Positions 5,600-6,651 of a stretch of 6,651 nt of DNA are shown one piece after another (the stretch's first letter is position 1; each line of letters starts with the position of its first letter). The translations under genes and the position numbers were made by a program. The notes below the pieces were generated by a model that made no database searches, was not told the origin of the DNA, and saw nothing but the letters and a program-made list of their open reading frames with translations. The DNA comes from JBAXHO01 sp037138855. Lineage in GTDB: Bacteria; Patescibacteriota; Dojkabacteria; B142; OLB20. The stretch is from the NCBI GenBank assembly GCA_037138855.1, contig JBAXHO010000083.1, positions 1 to 6,651 of the forward strand, in the 5' to 3' direction.

Positions 5600-5660
5600 A
5601 ATACTTAGAAAATCTTACTGTCCGTAACCTAACGATATACTAATTAACAGCTTTCCTTTC

Positions 5661-5696
5661 CGATCACCGGTTACCGGTTACCGATTACCGTTTTTA
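5661..5696. repeat. ACCGGTT heptamer array touching the thyA stop codon
   Basis: ACCGGTT occurs at 5666-5672 and 5673-5679, then ACCGATT (5680-5686) and ACCGTTT (5687-5693). On the minus strand it begins TAAAAACGGT, in which TAA is the thyA stop codon (5694-5696), and ends CCGGTGATCG. It is the counterpart of the array after the Dcd-family gene, with different inner bases but the same flanks and the same 7-bp step. Confidence 0.88.
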
Positions 5697-6521
5697 GTGC
5701 GGTCTCACCCCTTTAATCGCTTCCAACGGATGATACTGTGCTTTAATCTGGGCAACAATTTCCTCAACTAGTTTAGTATCACCGGCTTCAGCACGCTTAA
5801 AACTATTTTCTGGTAAAACTAATTTAATTTCCTGATGGTTATTTTTACGCGTTAAAAGCTCCCTGGCAGCATCATACTGATCTGCATAGAAATGAGCGTT
5901 GCTAATGCTGTGTGAGTATGTACCAGGTTCTAAGCCCAATTCCTGGGCAATAATCATCTGTAGAAGGGCAAACCCTGGAACATCATGGGGCATCCCCAAA
6001 AAGACATCCTGAGAGCGCACCACATTATGTAAACAAACTTTATTGCCAATGATATTGACAGTAAAGGCAAAAAGACAAGGTACATTTTTACGCGGTTTTC
6101 CGGTAAGTCCATCACTAGTTGGATCCCAGGCAATTACCACACCATGTCTGGAAGTAGGCTTTTCTTTGAGGTGTTTAATCAATTCTCCCAGCTGATCTCT
6201 ACCAAAATGTTTGCGCCAGCGATAACCATAAGAAGTAACTTTACCATCCTCCTCGATAAAACTATCCCAAATCTTCGTAAAAGGACGTAACCAGGCCGGA
6301 TCATTATTACCCATGAGAAACCAAATCTGCTCAGCAACAAAAATTTTCAATGGAAGCTTACGTAAAGTCAGTAATGGAAAGCCACTTTTTTGGAGATCAA
6401 GATTAAAATGTGCCCCTGGAATTGCTTTGCAAGTATACTGTGAGCGGGCGTTCACGTCCTCTATACCATTATCTAAAATATCCTTTAGTAAATTTTGATA
6501 AACTTTATCAAAGATTGTCAT
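5694..6521 (-). CDS. thyA: Thymidylate synthase (ThyA) family enzyme with Asp at the base-reading position
   Basis: ThyA-fold enzymes transfer a one-carbon unit from methylene-tetrahydrofolate to C5 of a pyrimidine nucleotide. This 275-residue protein has the main landmarks. R26 fits the phosphate-binding Arg, AEQIWFLMG (63-71) holds the conserved Glu E64, and IWDSF is at 84-88. TSRHGVVIAW (123-132) has R125, and NVPC (146-149) supplies the catalytic C149. RSQDVFLGMPHD spans 169-180, and NAHFY (208-212) holds the His and Tyr that contact the sugar. The Asn of the RSxDxxLGxPxN motif (E. coli N177) is D180. In characterised relatives Asn reads dUMP and Asp occurs in dCMP-using enzymes, so dCMP may be the substrate. 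The His after the catalytic Cys is Leu150, and the C-terminus (GVRPH) lacks the usual hydrophobic end. The ATG at 6519-6521 is chosen; no Shine-Dalgarno is seen. It is the first gene of the minus-strand series. Confidence 0.93.
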   Translation of the reverse strand: MTIFDKVYQNLLKDILDNGIEDVNARSQYTCKAIPGAHFNLDLQKSGFPLLTLRKLPLKIFVAEQIWFLMGNNDPAWLRPFTKIWDSFIEEDGKVTSYGYRWRKHFGRDQLGELIKHLKEKPTSRHGVVIAWDPTSDGLTGKPRKNVPCLFAFTVNIIGNKVCLHNVVRSQDVFLGMPHDVPGFALLQMIIAQELGLEPGTYSHSISNAHFYADQYDAARELLTRKNNHQEIKLVLPENSFKRAEAGDTKLVEEIVAQIKAQYHPLEAIKGVRPH

Positions 6522-6560
6522 TTCAACAAAAGATAATAATTAGAAAGGAAGTTATTTTTT

Positions 6561-6571
6561 ATTGTATACCA
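6561..6571 (-). promoter_or_regulatory. Possible -10 element upstream of thyA
   Basis: On the minus strand the sequence reads TGGTATACAAT, containing TACAAT (five of six to TATAAT) preceded by a TGG that may act as an extended -10. It ends about 40 bp before the thyA ATG. No good -35 hexamer stands 16-18 bp upstream. It is the best promoter candidate for the thyA series, but in A+T-rich DNA such matches are common. Confidence 0.3.
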
Positions 6572-6596
6572 AAAATGACTGTTTGAGCGAATTTTT

Positions 6597-6651
6597 TATC
6601 AAGTATCAAGTATCAAGTATCAAGTATCAAGTATCAAGTATCAAGTATCAA
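6597..6651. repeat. Perfect TATCAAG heptamer array running off the window
   Basis: From 6597 to the window end the unit TATCAAG repeats without error for nearly eight copies (55 bp). It is the longest and cleanest array seen, and may continue beyond the window. It lies upstream of thyA, beyond the candidate promoter. Perfect copies suggest recent expansion by slippage. Confidence 0.95.

Noticed and set aside
5503..5601. 33-residue N-terminal extension of the HD protein
   Set aside because: It crosses the palindromic element, and the HD fold is complete from the Met at 5502.
6313..6498. Plus-strand frame inside thyA
   Set aside because: Antisense to conserved ThyA motifs, with no protein-like features.

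Overview
The window is A+T-rich and densely coded, with short genes, very weak or absent Shine-Dalgarno sequences and intergenic gaps full of 7-bp tandem repeats. The N-terminus of the Dus protein (FWQKLNIP then LSPMDGYTDAPFR), the divergent thymidylate-kinase-like protein and the RibD-type reductase all resemble, from memory, proteins of Candidate Phyla Radiation (Patescibacteria) genomes. TGA is used as a real stop in at least two genes (the HD protein and the reductase), so this is not a lineage that reads UGA as glycine. The taxonomic call is an inference from family resemblance; no database was searched.

Layout. Positions 1-1918 hold three minus-strand genes: dus (tRNA-dihydrouridine synthase), a 60-residue acidic protein of unknown function, and a YibE/F-like membrane protein cut by the window edge. 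Divergent from dus, on the plus strand, is a thymidylate-kinase-like gene (2033-2692). It converges on a 60-residue zinc-ribbon protein (2740-2922, minus). From 6521 down to 3270 runs a minus-strand series: a thymidylate synthase (ThyA) family gene, an HD-domain hydrolase, a RibD_C/DHFR-type reductase that overlaps the HD gene by 4 bp, and a Dcd/dUTPase-family gene. The gaps hold heptamer arrays, a threefold 75-78 bp tandem repeat, opposed repeat arms and a hairpin element.

How the genes fit together. A ThyA homologue, a folate-type reductase, a Dcd/dUTPase homologue, an HD phosphohydrolase and a deoxynucleotide-kinase homologue look like a pyrimidine deoxynucleotide (dTMP) module. Key residues are not the textbook ones. 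The ThyA homologue has Asp (D180) where dUMP-specific enzymes have the base-reading Asn; Asp there is the hallmark of dCMP-using relatives such as T4 dCMP hydroxymethylase. The Dcd homologue has Pro (P139) where dCTP deaminases carry their catalytic Glu. The kinase lacks the usual P-loop Asp and the DR(Y/H) Arg. Either this is an ordinary dTMP pathway that has drifted, or the module works on cytosine nucleotides: dCTP to dCMP to a 5-substituted dCMP, then its diphosphate. This is the main point worth testing.
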